The position numbers and the translations under genes were made by a program. From Bradyrhizobium sp. WSM471 (lineage in GTDB: Bacteria; Pseudomonadota; Alphaproteobacteria; Rhizobiales; Xanthobacteraceae), in assembly GCF_000244915.1 (NCBI RefSeq), contig NZ_CM001442.1, positions 4,526,001 through 4,590,000 of the forward strand: a stretch of DNA of 64,000 nt. The letters run 5' to 3'. Positions 49,160-57,978 of this stretch are shown piece after piece. Every line of letters begins with the position of its first letter. The first letter of the stretch is position 1. The notes under the pieces are model-generated. The model was not told where the DNA came from and made no database searches. It saw nothing but the letters and a program-made list of their open reading frames with translations.

Positions 49160-50767
49160 TCAGCCCGTCCGTGTCTTGTCGAGATCGAGCAGGCCGCGCG
49201 CCTCGAGCTCGTCGCGAACCATCCGTTTGGGAACCTTCCCGTAGCCGGATTTCGGCAAGGCCTCCCAGAAGAAGAACCGCTTCGGCATCTTGTAGCGCGG
49301 TACCTTGGGCGACAGGAATGCCGCCATCTCCGCTTCGCTCACCGGCTTCGCGCCTTCGCGGACGACGCAGACGGCAACGCCGACCTCGCCCCAGGTCGCA
49401 TCGGGCACGCCGAGCACCGCAACCTCGCCGACGCAAGGATGGGTCAGGATCTTCTCCTCGATCTCGCGCGGATAGATATTGGAGCCGCCGGAGATGTACA
49501 TGTCGGAGGCTCGTCCCGTGATGTAGACGAACCCCTCCTCGTCCATGTGACCGAGATCGCCGGTGCGGAACCAGCCGTTGCGGAACGCCTTCGCATTGGC
49601 TTCGGGATTGTCGTAGTAGCCGGCAAGCACCGCGGGGCCGATCACGCAGATCTCGCCGCTCTGGTTGGCGCCGAGTTCGCGGCCCTCGTCGTCCTGGATC
49701 GAGACCTGCATGCCGGTACGCTCGAAGCCACAGGTGCCGATCTTCGCGTGCGGCCCGTCCTCGGGATCATGCAGCGCCGCCGGCAGCACGGTGATGTTGC
49801 CGGTCACCTCGCCGAGGCCGAAATACTGCACGATGACCTTGCCAAGCTTCCTCAGCGCACCCTTCTGGTCCTCGCGATACATCGGCGCACCCGCATAGAT
49901 CACCTGGCGCAGCGAGGAATGATCGTATTTGTCGGCAGCGGGATGCTCGACCATCATCTTCAGAATGGTCGGCACCACGAAGAGATTGCTGACCCGATGC
50001 GCCTCGATCAGGCGGAACGCCTCGTCGATGTCGAATTTCTCGGTCGGAAGCAGCACCGTGCGCACGCCGCGCGCGGTCTGCACCAGCTGATGCACGCCGG
50101 CCCCATGCGACAGCGGCGCCACCACCAGCGAGGCATCCGCTTCGGTGACGCCGGGCGTGAGATCGGCGAGATGGTTGGTGACCACAAAACCCATCTGACC
50201 GTGGGTGAGCACCGCAGCCTTGGAGCGGCCGGTGGTGCCCGACGTGAAGAAGAACCAGCAGGGATCGTCGTACTCGACCGCGACGTTCTCGACCACGGCG
50301 CCGGCCTGCGAACCAACGGCATCGGCCACCGAGCGCTCGCCGAACGAGGCCTTGCCACCGACGCTCCAGGTGAATTCCAGCGCGCCACCGCTCACGGCCG
50401 TCGCGTGCTCGGGAAAATCGATATGGCACAGAAACGCCCTCGCCCCGGAGGCCTGCGCAAGATAAGTCACCTCGTCCGGCATCAGGCGGAAATTGGTGGG
50501 TACCCAGACCGCGCCGAGCCGGAACGCGGCGAACATCGAGAAGAACATCTCATCGCCGTTCTTGGAATGGACGAGGATGCGGTCGCCCTTCGCGATGCCG
50601 CGCGCCGCGAGGGCAGCCGCCAGCGCCGAGACCTGCGCGTCGATCTCCCGCCAGGTCCAGGACCTGTCGCCCCAGACGAAACCGGGACGCGCCCCATGCC
50701 GCCGCGCATTCTGGGTCAACATGTGAGCGAGATTCATGACGCGGCGGGACATGCGCAGGGGCTGCAT
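49160..50767 (-). CDS. AMP-forming acyl-CoA synthetase (535 aa)
   Basis: Complete ANL-superfamily motifs: WFFFTSGTTGRSKAAVLTHG (P-loop), FGLGEVTGNITVLP, GWFRTGDLGHMDEEGFVYITGR, YISGGSNIYPREIEEKI and LPKSGYGKVPKRMVRDEL (C-terminal catalytic Lys). The GSNIYP segment is typical of fatty-acyl or aryl-CoA synthetases. The start ATG 50765-50767 has AGGAAG upstream. The substrate is not readable; a PPC-domain gene follows after 9 bases. Confidence 0.88.
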   Translation of the reverse strand: MQPLRMSRRVMNLAHMLTQNARRHGARPGFVWGDRSWTWREIDAQVSALAAALAARGIAKGDRILVHSKNGDEMFFSMFAAFRLGAVWVPTNFRLMPDEVTYLAQASGARAFLCHIDFPEHATAVSGGALEFTWSVGGKASFGERSVADAVGSQAGAVVENVAVEYDDPCWFFFTSGTTGRSKAAVLTHGQMGFVVTNHLADLTPGVTEADASLVVAPLSHGAGVHQLVQTARGVRTVLLPTEKFDIDEAFRLIEAHRVSNLFVVPTILKMMVEHPAADKYDHSSLRQVIYAGAPMYREDQKGALRKLGKVIVQYFGLGEVTGNITVLPAALHDPEDGPHAKIGTCGFERTGMQVSIQDDEGRELGANQSGEICVIGPAVLAGYYDNPEANAKAFRNGWFRTGDLGHMDEEGFVYITGRASDMYISGGSNIYPREIEEKILTHPCVGEVAVLGVPDATWGEVGVAVCVVREGAKPVSEAEMAAFLSPKVPRYKMPKRFFFWEALPKSGYGKVPKRMVRDELEARGLLDLDKTRTG

Positions 50768-50947
50768 CGGGCTTCCTCTTCGGCGGCGGACGGCACGCGA
50801 GCCGCCCGCTCATTGCAGCCCATTTATCGCCATCGCCGGTACCCCTGCAAGGCTGCCGGGCGCAGCGCAGCCCATCCAACCGTTCAGGAAATTTTAAACA
50901 TGATCGGCGCAACCTCGCTCAGTTTCTCGCGTAAAGAGTGCCGCATC

Positions 50948-51304
50948 ATGGTCAAAGCGCCCGCCCTGCTCCTGTTATCGCTGGCGCTTGCCGGATGTGC
51001 CGTGGGCCCACAAGCGCACCTCGCCTCCGATCCCGCCTTCAAGCCTGCGCGCTATGCCTGGGACGGCGCAGGCGTAAATCCCAATCACCCGCGCGCTGCC
51101 TCAGAACCCGCACGCACCGCCCGATCCGAGCGCAACAGGTCGCAAGCCGGGCTTCAGCCCTATTCGAAGGAATGGTGGCAGGCGCAGGACGGCATCGAGG
51201 CGGAACAGGACGCCAGGGTCAACCGTTCCCTCGTCATCTGCCAGGGATGCCTGCGCCCGCAGGCGCAGCCGGAAGATTCCAGGCTCGCCAAGGCGACCGA
51301 TTGA
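50948..51304 (+). CDS. Lipoprotein (118 aa)
   Basis: From ATG 50948: VKAPALLLLSLALAGCAVGPQ, a lipoprotein signal with lipobox LAGC. The mature part is hydrophilic and Arg/Pro-rich, with a second conserved piece (SKEWWQAQDGIEAEQDARVN) and the short motif VICQGCLRP, whose Cys pair may bind a metal or form a disulphide. Function unknown. It is divergent from the acyl-CoA synthetase gene. Confidence 0.7.
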   Translation: MVKAPALLLLSLALAGCAVGPQAHLASDPAFKPARYAWDGAGVNPNHPRAASEPARTARSERNRSQAGLQPYSKEWWQAQDGIEAEQDARVNRSLVICQGCLRPQAQPEDSRLAKATD

Positions 51305-51366
51305 AGCATCCGGACGATCAGGACCTGGTGGAAGTCCAGCCCGTCGTCCCGAGAAGCGACCGAGAG

Positions 51367-51570
51367 CTACAACGCCCCGAGCTTCCGCAATCACTCCTGT
51401 GCGGTCTGCAGGCCCGGTTTCAATTCCAGCGCCTTCCTGAAATCGGCAATCGTACCCTGTTTGTCGCCGAGCCGCGCGCGTCGGTCGGCGCAACACGGAT
51501 CGCCTCGCCTTAGTCGGCGCGGATCGAGCTTGATGGCATGGTCGTATTCGGCGATGGCACGATGAGGCTG
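51367..51570 (-). pseudogene. Relic of a TPR protein
   Basis: On the minus strand the frame reads HRAIAEYDHAIKLDP, a decayed middle (RRLRRGDPCCADRRA), then RLGDKQGTIADFRKALELKP and GLQTAQE, a TGA stop, and LRKLGAL with a final TAG. Two TPR-like helices are recognisable, but the middle is degraded and an in-frame stop lies seven codons before the expected end. No credible start is present. It looks like the C-terminal remnant of a tetratricopeptide protein. Confidence 0.55.
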
Positions 51571-51687
51571 AGGGGGACACGCAGTTTCCGGATATCTCCC
51601 CTGCGGCAACCGCTCTTGGTCGCACCTTGGCAAGGACCGGTTCAGGCGCCTAGATCAGGCGCAAGCAGCATGTCGGAAAGGTTTTGC

Positions 51688-51963
51688 ATGGCGCCATCGG
51701 TACGGGACAACAAGGACAGAAGCCGCTTCGAGCTCGATGTCGGCAGCGAGATCGCTTTCGCCAATTACCGGCTGACGCCGTCGGCGGTGATCATCACCCA
51801 CACCGAGACGCCGCGCGCGCTGCGCGGCCGCGGCATCGGCTCCGAGCTGGTCAAGGGCGCGCTGGAATTGATCCGCAGCGACGGCAGGAAGGTGATCGCC
51901 GGTTGCGGCTTCGTCGTCGACTATCTCGACAGGCATCCGGAAGATGCGGATCTCGTCGCCTGA
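51688..51963 (+). CDS. Small GNAT-family acetyltransferase, YjdJ-like (91 aa)
   Basis: I start at ATG 51688, preceded by GGAAAGG; ATG 51670 is possible. The acetyl-CoA site is HTETPRALRGRGIGSELVKGAL, with R/Q-x-x-G-x-G/A in its usual form, and the C-terminus is VIAGCGFVVDYLDRHPEDADLV. This short GNAT type is the YjdJ/NATD1 group, of unknown substrate. A perfect hairpin follows the stop. Confidence 0.8.
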   Translation: MAPSVRDNKDRSRFELDVGSEIAFANYRLTPSAVIITHTETPRALRGRGIGSELVKGALELIRSDGRKVIAGCGFVVDYLDRHPEDADLVA

Positions 51964-51969
51964 ATGCAA

Positions 51970-51995
51970 AAGGGCCCGCGCGATCGCGGGCCCTT
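51970..51995 (-). terminator. Terminator between convergent genes
   Basis: AAGGGCCCGCG (51970-51980), loop CGAT, CGCGGGCCCTT (51985-51995), a perfect 11-bp stem. AAA before it gives a U-run on the minus strand (for 52017-52400); TT...TT after it is a weaker tract for the GNAT gene. Confidence 0.8.
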
Positions 51996-52016
51996 GGGTT
52001 ATGACCGGGCGATCGG

Positions 52017-52400
52017 TCAGTGCTTGATCTCCGGCGGCAGCTTGCCGCCATTCGCGGCGAGCTTGGACATCACCTGCTTGTGCAGCCAGACGTTCATGGT
52101 CGCGGAATCGTTGGTGTCGCCGCTGTAGCCGAGCTCCTTGGCGAGGTCCTTGCGCGCCGCGAGGCTGGAATCGATGTCGAGCGCCTTCATGAGGTCGACG
52201 ATCGAGGTGCGCCATTCCAGCTTCTCGCCCTTGTGCGCGGCGACCGCCGCGTCGACGATCGATGCAACGTCCACCGCTGGCGCCGATCCGCCCGGCGCTT
52301 CCCCCGCGGGCGCGCTGCCCGATGGTGCGCTGCCTGCGGGCGCGGCAGAAGCTGGATGGCTACCGAAGATCGCGCCCATAATTTTCCCGAAAATGCTCAT
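52017..52400 (-). CDS. DUF3597-family protein (127 aa)
   Basis: MSIFGKIMGAIFGSHPAS at the start and DVASIVDAAVAAHKGEKLEWRTSIVDLMKALDIDSSLAARKDLAKEL (in pieces) are the DUF3597 core, related to LysM-like periplasm-associated proteins. The N-terminus is followed by a Ser/Ala/Pro/Gly-rich linker (about residues 18-45). The C-terminus is NVWLHKQVMSKLAANGG. Function unknown; probably soluble. Confidence 0.8.
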   Translation of the reverse strand: MSIFGKIMGAIFGSHPASAAPAGSAPSGSAPAGEAPGGSAPAVDVASIVDAAVAAHKGEKLEWRTSIVDLMKALDIDSSLAARKDLAKELGYSGDTNDSATMNVWLHKQVMSKLAANGGKLPPEIKH

Positions 52401-52732
52401 GTCTGCTCCCCGAAAAGGACCCGTGGAAGGGCCTTGAGCGGCCCTTATAGACCAAGTTGCGTCATTGCGCCCGCGAAGTTCCGCGAACCCATACGCAGCA
52501 TCAGCTTATCTGCGGCGAAATGACGGCCGAATGACATCGTCGAGGTTGCGCTGCGGCATCGAATCTCACCCAAGCGTGAGGGACAGGACTCGCAAATGGG
52601 CGTACGCTTGACGTTCAGTTCGCGATGCCATCCGGAATTCGCGTCTGGTCGGGATCGCGAAACTCAGAATAGCGGCCGCTTGCGCCGTTTGCTGGCGCCA
52701 GATGCGGCCGCATGGCAAGGGAGCTAGCGACC
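52401..52732. other. Gene-free stretch
   Basis: Between divergent genes for the DUF3597 and DUF2189 proteins. No convincing frame; it should hold both promoters. Confidence 0.5.
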
Positions 52733-53641
52733 ATGGCCACACTCTACCAGGGCAATGTCCCAACTATGGGCCAGACCGCCGAAGCGGCTGGACCGGTGAT
52801 CCGAACCATCCAACTCTCCGATCTGCACGATGCGCTCAAGCGCGGCTGGGAAGATTTCAAGGCGGTGCCGAGCCACGCCATCATCCTCTGCGTGATCTAT
52901 CCTGTGCTGGGCCTCGTGCTCGCCCGCGTGGTGATGGGCTATTCAGTGCTGCCGTTGTTGTTTCCGCTGGCCGCGGGCTTCGCGCTGATCGGCCCGTTCG
53001 CCGCTCTCGGTCTCTACGAGCTCTCCAGCCGGCGCGAGCGCTATGAAGAGGCCAGCGCCTGGGATGCCATGGAGGTGCTGCGTTCGCCCTCCTTCGGCGC
53101 CATGCTCGGTCTCGGCGCGCTGCTGCTAGCCCTGTTCGTGACCTGGGTTGCGACCGCGCAGGCGATCTACGTCGCCGCTTTCGGCTATGAAGGCGCATCC
53201 GGGATATCGGATTTTCTGACGCGCGTTCTCACGAGCCGGCAAGGCTGGTGGCTGATCGTGGTCGGCTGCGGCACCGGCTTCCTGTTCGCCCTTGCCGCTC
53301 TCTGCATCAGTGCTGTGTCGTTCCCGCTGATGCTCGACCGCCATGCCGGCGCGTTCGAGGCCATGGTGACGTCGTTGCGCGTCGTCGCGAAGAACCCGGT
53401 GCCGATGGCGGCCTGGGGCCTGATCGTAGCCGTCCTGCTGGCGCTGGGCACGATTCCCGCCTTCCTCGGCCTTGCCGTGGTGGTCCCCGTGCTCGGCCAT
53501 GCCACCTGGCATCTCTACCGCAAGGTGATCGCGGCCGATCCGGGCGCGCGTCCGGTGCCGCCTCCCCCGCATCGTCCACGCAAGCCGGCCGCCGATTTCC
53601 CCGCCAACCTCTTCCCTTGGCGCAATCGGTCCGACGCCTGA
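52733..53641 (+). CDS. DUF2189 membrane protein (302 aa)
   Basis: I start at ATG 52733 (GGGAG upstream). Six hydrophobic segments, with RTIQLSDLHDALKRGWEDFK before the first, PLAAGFALIGPFAALGLYELS, and DRHAGAFEAMVTSLRVVAKNP before the last pair, match the DUF2189 (inner-membrane, predicted cytochrome-c-oxidase-region) family. The C-terminal tail is Pro/Arg-rich. Function unknown. Confidence 0.82.
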   Translation: MATLYQGNVPTMGQTAEAAGPVIRTIQLSDLHDALKRGWEDFKAVPSHAIILCVIYPVLGLVLARVVMGYSVLPLLFPLAAGFALIGPFAALGLYELSSRRERYEEASAWDAMEVLRSPSFGAMLGLGALLLALFVTWVATAQAIYVAAFGYEGASGISDFLTRVLTSRQGWWLIVVGCGTGFLFALAALCISAVSFPLMLDRHAGAFEAMVTSLRVVAKNPVPMAAWGLIVAVLLALGTIPAFLGLAVVVPVLGHATWHLYRKVIAADPGARPVPPPPHRPRKPAADFPANLFPWRNRSDA

Positions 53642-53771
53642 CGATATCGTGACATGCGATCCTGCCCCGGTGCGGGCAGGATCGCGCACTGTCATACGCC
53701 TTGCTTTGGCCGCGGTTACCATCGAGATTGCGCCCGCCGGTCAGATCACTTCACGGAATTTATTTGCTCGA

Positions 53772-54596
53772 ATGACCCCGACGATTTCTCGTCTCGCCCT
53801 CGCAGCTTTAGCCATCACCGCGTCCATCCTATCCGCTCAGCCAGCGCTCGCCGCTGTTGCCTGCGGTTCGGGCAATTTCGACGCGTGGCTTGCAGACTTC
53901 AAAACCGACGCCGCGGCCAAAGGCGTCTCGCCACAGGCCATTTCCGCCGGGCTCGCTGGTGTGACGCTCGATCAGAACGTGCTCAACCGCGACCGCTCGC
54001 AGAAGGTCTTCAGCCAAACCTTCGAGGAATTTTCTGGCCGCATGGTGCCGCCGCGCATGACGCGCGGCTCCAACATGATGAAGCAATACGGCTCGGTGCT
54101 GTCGCGTATCGAGCAGACCTACGGCGTGCCTGGCGAGGTGCTAGTCGCGATCTGGGGTCTCGAGACCGATTTCGGCGTCAATACCGGCAAGTTCGCGACC
54201 ATCCGCTCGCTGGCGACGCTGGCGTATGACTGCCGGCGCTCCGAGCAGTTTCGCGCCGAGCTGTTGGATGCGCTCCGCATCGTCCAGCGCGGCGACCTCG
54301 CACCGGCCGAGATGAAGGGCGCCTGGGCCGGCGAGCTCGGACAGACCCAGTTCATGCCGTCGTCATGGATGAAATACGCCGTCGATTTCGACGGCAATGG
54401 CAAGCGCGATCTCCTGCACAACGCCCCCGACGTGCTCGCCTCCACCGCGAACTATCTCGCCGGGTACGGCTGGCAGAAGGGTAAGGATTGGCAGCCGGGC
54501 AGTCCGAATTTCGCCGTGCTGCAGCAGTGGAACAAGAGCGAGGTTTACTCGAAGACCATCGCGTATTTTGCTACCCAGCTCGCGCGCGCCCCCTAG
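53772..54596 (+). CDS. Lytic murein transglycosylase, MltB-like (274 aa)
   Basis: Signal peptide residues 1-27 (ending ALAA). The transglycosylase domain has the catalytic Glu in VLVAIWGLETDFGVNTG, then LATLAYDCRRSEQFRAELLDALRI, GAWAGELGQTQFMPSSWMKYAVDFDGNGKRDL (in pieces) and ASTANYLAGYGW. These are the SLT_2/MltB hallmarks. It cleaves the glycan strand of peptidoglycan in the periplasm with formation of 1,6-anhydro-MurNAc. Start ATG 53772. The mature part holds CGSGNFDAW near the start, with a Cys. No C-terminal peptidoglycan-binding domain. Confidence 0.88.
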   Translation: MTPTISRLALAALAITASILSAQPALAAVACGSGNFDAWLADFKTDAAAKGVSPQAISAGLAGVTLDQNVLNRDRSQKVFSQTFEEFSGRMVPPRMTRGSNMMKQYGSVLSRIEQTYGVPGEVLVAIWGLETDFGVNTGKFATIRSLATLAYDCRRSEQFRAELLDALRIVQRGDLAPAEMKGAWAGELGQTQFMPSSWMKYAVDFDGNGKRDLLHNAPDVLASTANYLAGYGWQKGKDWQPGSPNFAVLQQWNKSEVYSKTIAYFATQLARAP

Positions 54597-54707
54597 CAGC
54601 CCCATAGTTCGGCGCGCGTGCACTGCAACCAGCACCCTCGTCATGTCGATCCGCCGGTCCAGTCGCACCGCTGCCCACGGCTGGCGAAGTGTACCGCACG
54701 TGCCGGT

Positions 54708-54760
54708 AAATGAATTATGATTCATTTTTGGTACTCAACGAGCATGCGATTCGCGCATGC
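54708..54760. promoter_or_regulatory. Two palindromes in the gap before the DUF1127 gene
   Basis: AAATGAAT-TATG-ATTCATTT (54708-54727), followed by TTTTG-like bases, and GCATGCG-ATTCG-CGCATGC (54742-54760). The first could be a weak AT-rich terminator for the transglycosylase gene; the second looks like an operator. The surrounding 54700-54870 is AT-richer than average. No gene is seen in 54597-55067. Confidence 0.4.
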
Positions 54761-55067
54761 AAGACTTGGGTATAGGAGCTAGGCAATCAGCTTGCAGACA
54801 ACCTAAAAGCAACCTATTTGCACTTAAATGGAACCGACTGAACTGCGATAAATCCGTGAATTAACGGGCATTTTCAGCACCCCTTTTCCCCTTCCGCCCA
54901 CCCTTTGGGCGCGAGTGCTCCTGGGTTAATCGTCCGTTACCAATGCCATGCACCCAGCGCTTAGCTGCATCGCAACATCGGAACTTTCGCACTGCACCAC
55001 TCTCACCTATATTCATTTCAACGATGAGGCTCGGGCAAGAGCTGAATCGAACTACAGGAGACTACCA

Positions 55068-55220
55068 ATGCTGCTCTCGCTCATCCGCATGATCCAGGCT
55101 TTCCGGGACTATCAGCGCAATGTTGCCGAGCTGTCCCAGCTCAGCGATCGCGAGCTGGCCGATATCGGCCTCGATCGCTCGGACATCCCGCGCGTTGCCG
55201 CCGGTCAGTATCAGGGCTGA
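55068..55220 (+). CDS. DUF1127 small protein (50 aa)
   Basis: ATG 55068 follows ACAGGAGACTACCA. MLLSLIRMIQAFRDYQRNVAELSQLSDRELADIGLDRSDIP is the DUF1127 motif in full (cited here in outline: LxxLSDRELxDIGLxRxDI). Small DUF1127 proteins in alphaproteobacteria include RNA-binding and phosphate-starvation-linked members. A terminator follows at 55254. Confidence 0.8.
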   Translation: MLLSLIRMIQAFRDYQRNVAELSQLSDRELADIGLDRSDIPRVAAGQYQG

Positions 55221-55253
55221 TATCGTTCAGCCCTTAACCGGACGAACCGATAG

Positions 55254-55272
55254 CGCCCGCCTCGTGCGGGCG
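55254..55272 (+). terminator. Rho-independent terminator after the DUF1127 gene
   Basis: CGCCCGC (55254-55260), loop CTCGT, GCGGGCG (55266-55272), followed by TTGT. The U-tract is short. Confidence 0.55.
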
Positions 55273-55345
55273 TTGTCGCATCCGGAGGCAGAAAACTCGA
55301 TCTCGGCGATTCCACTGATCGCCGAAAAGCGCTACCTGTCCGCCC

Positions 55346-56773
55346 ATGACAGGACCCCAATCAAATACCGTGCACGTGATCGGCGCAGGCCTTGCCGGCT
55401 CCGAAGCCGCCTGGCAGGTGGCCAAATCCGGCGTGCCCGTGGTGCTGCACGAGATGCGGCCGACCCGCATGACCGAGGCGCACCGCACCGACGGGCTTGC
55501 CGAGCTCGTCTGCTCCAATTCGTTCCGCTCGGACGATGCCGCCAACAACGCCGTCGGCCTGCTGCATGCCGAGATGCGCCGCCTCGATTCGCTGATCATG
55601 CGCGCAGCCGACGCCAACCAGGTGCCCGCCGGCGGCGCGCTGGCGGTGGACCGCGACGGCTTCTCGGCGGCCGTCACCAAGGCGCTGAACGATCATCCCC
55701 TGATCGAGATCGCCCGCAGCGAGGTCGCAGGCCTGCCGCCGGCCGAGTGGAGCAACGTCATCGTTGCGACCGGCCCCCTCACTTCGGCGCCGCTGGCCGA
55801 CGCGATCCGCGAGTTGACCGACGAGAACGCCCTCGCCTTCTTCGACGCGATCGCGCCGATCGTGCACCGCGAATCCATCGACATGTCAGTGGCCTGGTTC
55901 CAGTCGCGCTACGATAAGGTCGGTCCCGGCGGCACCGGCGCCGACTACATCAACTGCCCGATGACAAAGGAGCAGTATAACGGCTTCGTCGCCGCGCTGG
56001 TGGCCGGCGAGAAGACCGAGTTCAAGGAATGGGAGACCAACACGCCCTATTTCGACGGCTGCCTGCCGATCGAGGTCATGGCGGAACGCGGCCCCGAGAC
56101 TCTTCGCCACGGGCCGATGAAGCCGGTCGGCCTCACCAATCCGCACGATCCCAGCACCAAGGCCTACGCGATCGTGCAGCTGCGCCAGGACAACAAGCTC
56201 GGCACGCTCTACAACATCGTCGGCTTCCAGACGAAACTGAAATACGGCGAGCAGCAACGCATCTTCCGCACCATTCCGGGGCTGGAGAAGGCCGAATTTG
56301 CTCGCCTTGGCGGCCTGCATCGCAACACCTTTCTCAACTCGCCAAAGCTGCTCGACGGCCAGTTGCGCCTGCGGGCGCAGCCGCGGCTGCGCTTTGCCGG
56401 CCAGATGACGGGCTGCGAGGGCTATGTGGAATCCGCCAGCGTCGGCCTGATTGCCGGTCTCTATGCGGCAGCGGAGGTGCGCGGCGAGACGCTTGCGAGT
56501 CCGCCGGTCACGACGGCGCTCGGATCCCTGCTTGGCCACATCACCGGCGGCCATATCGAGACCATCGAGCCCGGCACGCGCTCGTTCCAGCCGATGAACA
56601 TCAATTTCGGCCTGTTCCCGCCGCTCGCCAGCGCACCGACGAAGAAGCCCGACGGAAGCCGGCTGCGCGGGAACGAGAAGACGGTGGCCAAAAAGCAGGC
56701 GATGAGCGCGCTGGCGCTCGCCGATCTCGATCGCTGGATCGCCGATCACCTGCGCATTGCCGCTGCGGCGTGA
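55346..56773 (+). CDS. trmFO: Methylenetetrahydrofolate--tRNA-(uracil-5-)-methyltransferase
   Basis: Makes 5-methyluridine at U54 of tRNA with methylene-THF and FAD. N-terminal FAD motif [18 protein letters not shown]; then [20 protein letters not shown] (with the reactive Cys), [56 protein letters not shown] and [20 protein letters not shown]. Length 475 aa is normal. It ends 7 bases before the kinase-like gene, and the two are probably one operon. Confidence 0.93.
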   Translation: MTGPQSNTVHVIGAGLAGSEAAWQVAKSGVPVVLHEMRPTRMTEAHRTDGLAELVCSNSFRSDDAANNAVGLLHAEMRRLDSLIMRAADANQVPAGGALAVDRDGFSAAVTKALNDHPLIEIARSEVAGLPPAEWSNVIVATGPLTSAPLADAIRELTDENALAFFDAIAPIVHRESIDMSVAWFQSRYDKVGPGGTGADYINCPMTKEQYNGFVAALVAGEKTEFKEWETNTPYFDGCLPIEVMAERGPETLRHGPMKPVGLTNPHDPSTKAYAIVQLRQDNKLGTLYNIVGFQTKLKYGEQQRIFRTIPGLEKAEFARLGGLHRNTFLNSPKLLDGQLRLRAQPRLRFAGQMTGCEGYVESASVGLIAGLYAAAEVRGETLASPPVTTALGSLLGHITGGHIETIEPGTRSFQPMNINFGLFPPLASAPTKKPDGSRLRGNEKTVAKKQAMSALALADLDRWIADHLRIAAAA

Positions 56774-56780
56774 GTTTTCG

Positions 56781-57875
56781 ATGAACCTTCCCAAAGACGA
56801 TGCCGCAACACTCTCGGCGCGCTGGACCGAGGGCGTGCTGCTCAAGCGCGACGTATTCTCGACCGTCGAGCGCGGCCGATTCCGCGACGATGACGGCGAG
56901 GTCGACGCGGTGCTGCGCCGCCTCGACGAGGTGCCGTGGTGGTCATTCCTTTTGGCGCGCCATCTGTTCGCCCGCGAGAAGCATGCGCTGGCACTCGCCA
57001 AGGGACTCGATGTCGGCCCGGAGCTGCTGTGGGCCGGACGCCGCGCGCTGGTGCGCAGCTTCGTCGATGGTGTCGCGCTGCATCTGGCGAAACCGCATGG
57101 CGACCTCGCCTATTTTCGCTCGGCGAAGGCCGCGCTGCGACGGCTGCGCCGCGCCGGCATCTGCCACAACGATCTTGCCAAGGAACAGAACTGGCTGGTC
57201 GGCCGCGACGGTCGTGCCTATGTGACGGACTTCCAGCTCGCGGCCTGCTTCGACCGTCGCAGCCGGCTTTATCGCATCCTCGCCTATGAAGATCTCCGGC
57301 ATCTGCTCAAGCACAAGCGCTCCTACGCACCCGAGGCGCTGACGCCGCGCGAGCGAAAGATCCTGGCGAAGAAGTCGTTCGCCGCCAGCCTCTGGCTCGC
57401 CACCGGAAAGAAGGTCTATCGGGCAATCACGCGCGGCCTGTTCAACTTCACCGACCGTGAAGGCGGCGGCCGAAGGCTCGTCAACGACGCGCCGGTGCTG
57501 ACGGAATTGATCCGCAAGAACCCCGCCGTGCGCGACACCGCCATCGTCGCCTTTGCCGACCGCCGCTCCGGTGTCGGCCTCTATGCCTTCGTCGAAGCCG
57601 ATCAGGCCGCGCTCGAAGGCCAATTGCGCAACGAGCTCACCGCCGCCAACGGGCCGAAGCCCCCGGAACACATCCAGGTCGTGCACGCACTGCCACGCAA
57701 CGCCGACGGCAAGCCGCGCACAGAGATCCTGCAACTGGTCGCCATGAACCAGCTCGACCTGATCGAGCCGATGATGAAGAACGATCAGGACCGCGCCTTC
57801 CTCAAGGACATCCTGGAGCAGCGCAAGAACCTGCGCGACCGTTTCAATTTCGAGGCCGACCTGCCTGCTGGCTAG
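56781..57875 (+). CDS. Kinase-like domain fused to an AMP-binding-enzyme C-terminal domain (364 aa)
   Basis: N-terminal part (residues 20-220): a shortened protein-kinase-like fold with the catalytic loop AGICHNDLAKEQNWLVG (His129-Asn-Asp131) and a DFQ (150-152) in place of DFG. No typical Gly-rich loop or VAIK Lys is obvious, so activity is uncertain. C-terminal part (about 245-330): the small domain of acyl-CoA synthetases, with the A10-type motif VHALPRNADGKPRTEIL (Lys311). The large AMP-binding domain is absent. It follows trmFO after 7 bases. The combination is unusual; a role with a lipid or acyl group is only a guess. Confidence 0.8.
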   Translation: MNLPKDDAATLSARWTEGVLLKRDVFSTVERGRFRDDDGEVDAVLRRLDEVPWWSFLLARHLFAREKHALALAKGLDVGPELLWAGRRALVRSFVDGVALHLAKPHGDLAYFRSAKAALRRLRRAGICHNDLAKEQNWLVGRDGRAYVTDFQLAACFDRRSRLYRILAYEDLRHLLKHKRSYAPEALTPRERKILAKKSFAASLWLATGKKVYRAITRGLFNFTDREGGGRRLVNDAPVLTELIRKNPAVRDTAIVAFADRRSGVGLYAFVEADQAALEGQLRNELTAANGPKPPEHIQVVHALPRNADGKPRTEILQLVAMNQLDLIEPMMKNDQDRAFLKDILEQRKNLRDRFNFEADLPAG

Positions 57876-57978
57876 CGTGGATCACGCCTTGAAGCGTCCA
57901 CATTGGCGATAGAGAAGCGATCGGATAATTCGGGGCTTGGCGGGAGGACTTGGCGGGGTCATGGGCATTCGGGGGACA

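Noticed and set aside
48149..51304. A 1051-codon forward frame
   Set aside because: Opposite the acyl-CoA synthetase and PPC genes, with a repetitive His/Arg/Ala translation. Only its last part, from 50948, is a real lipoprotein gene.
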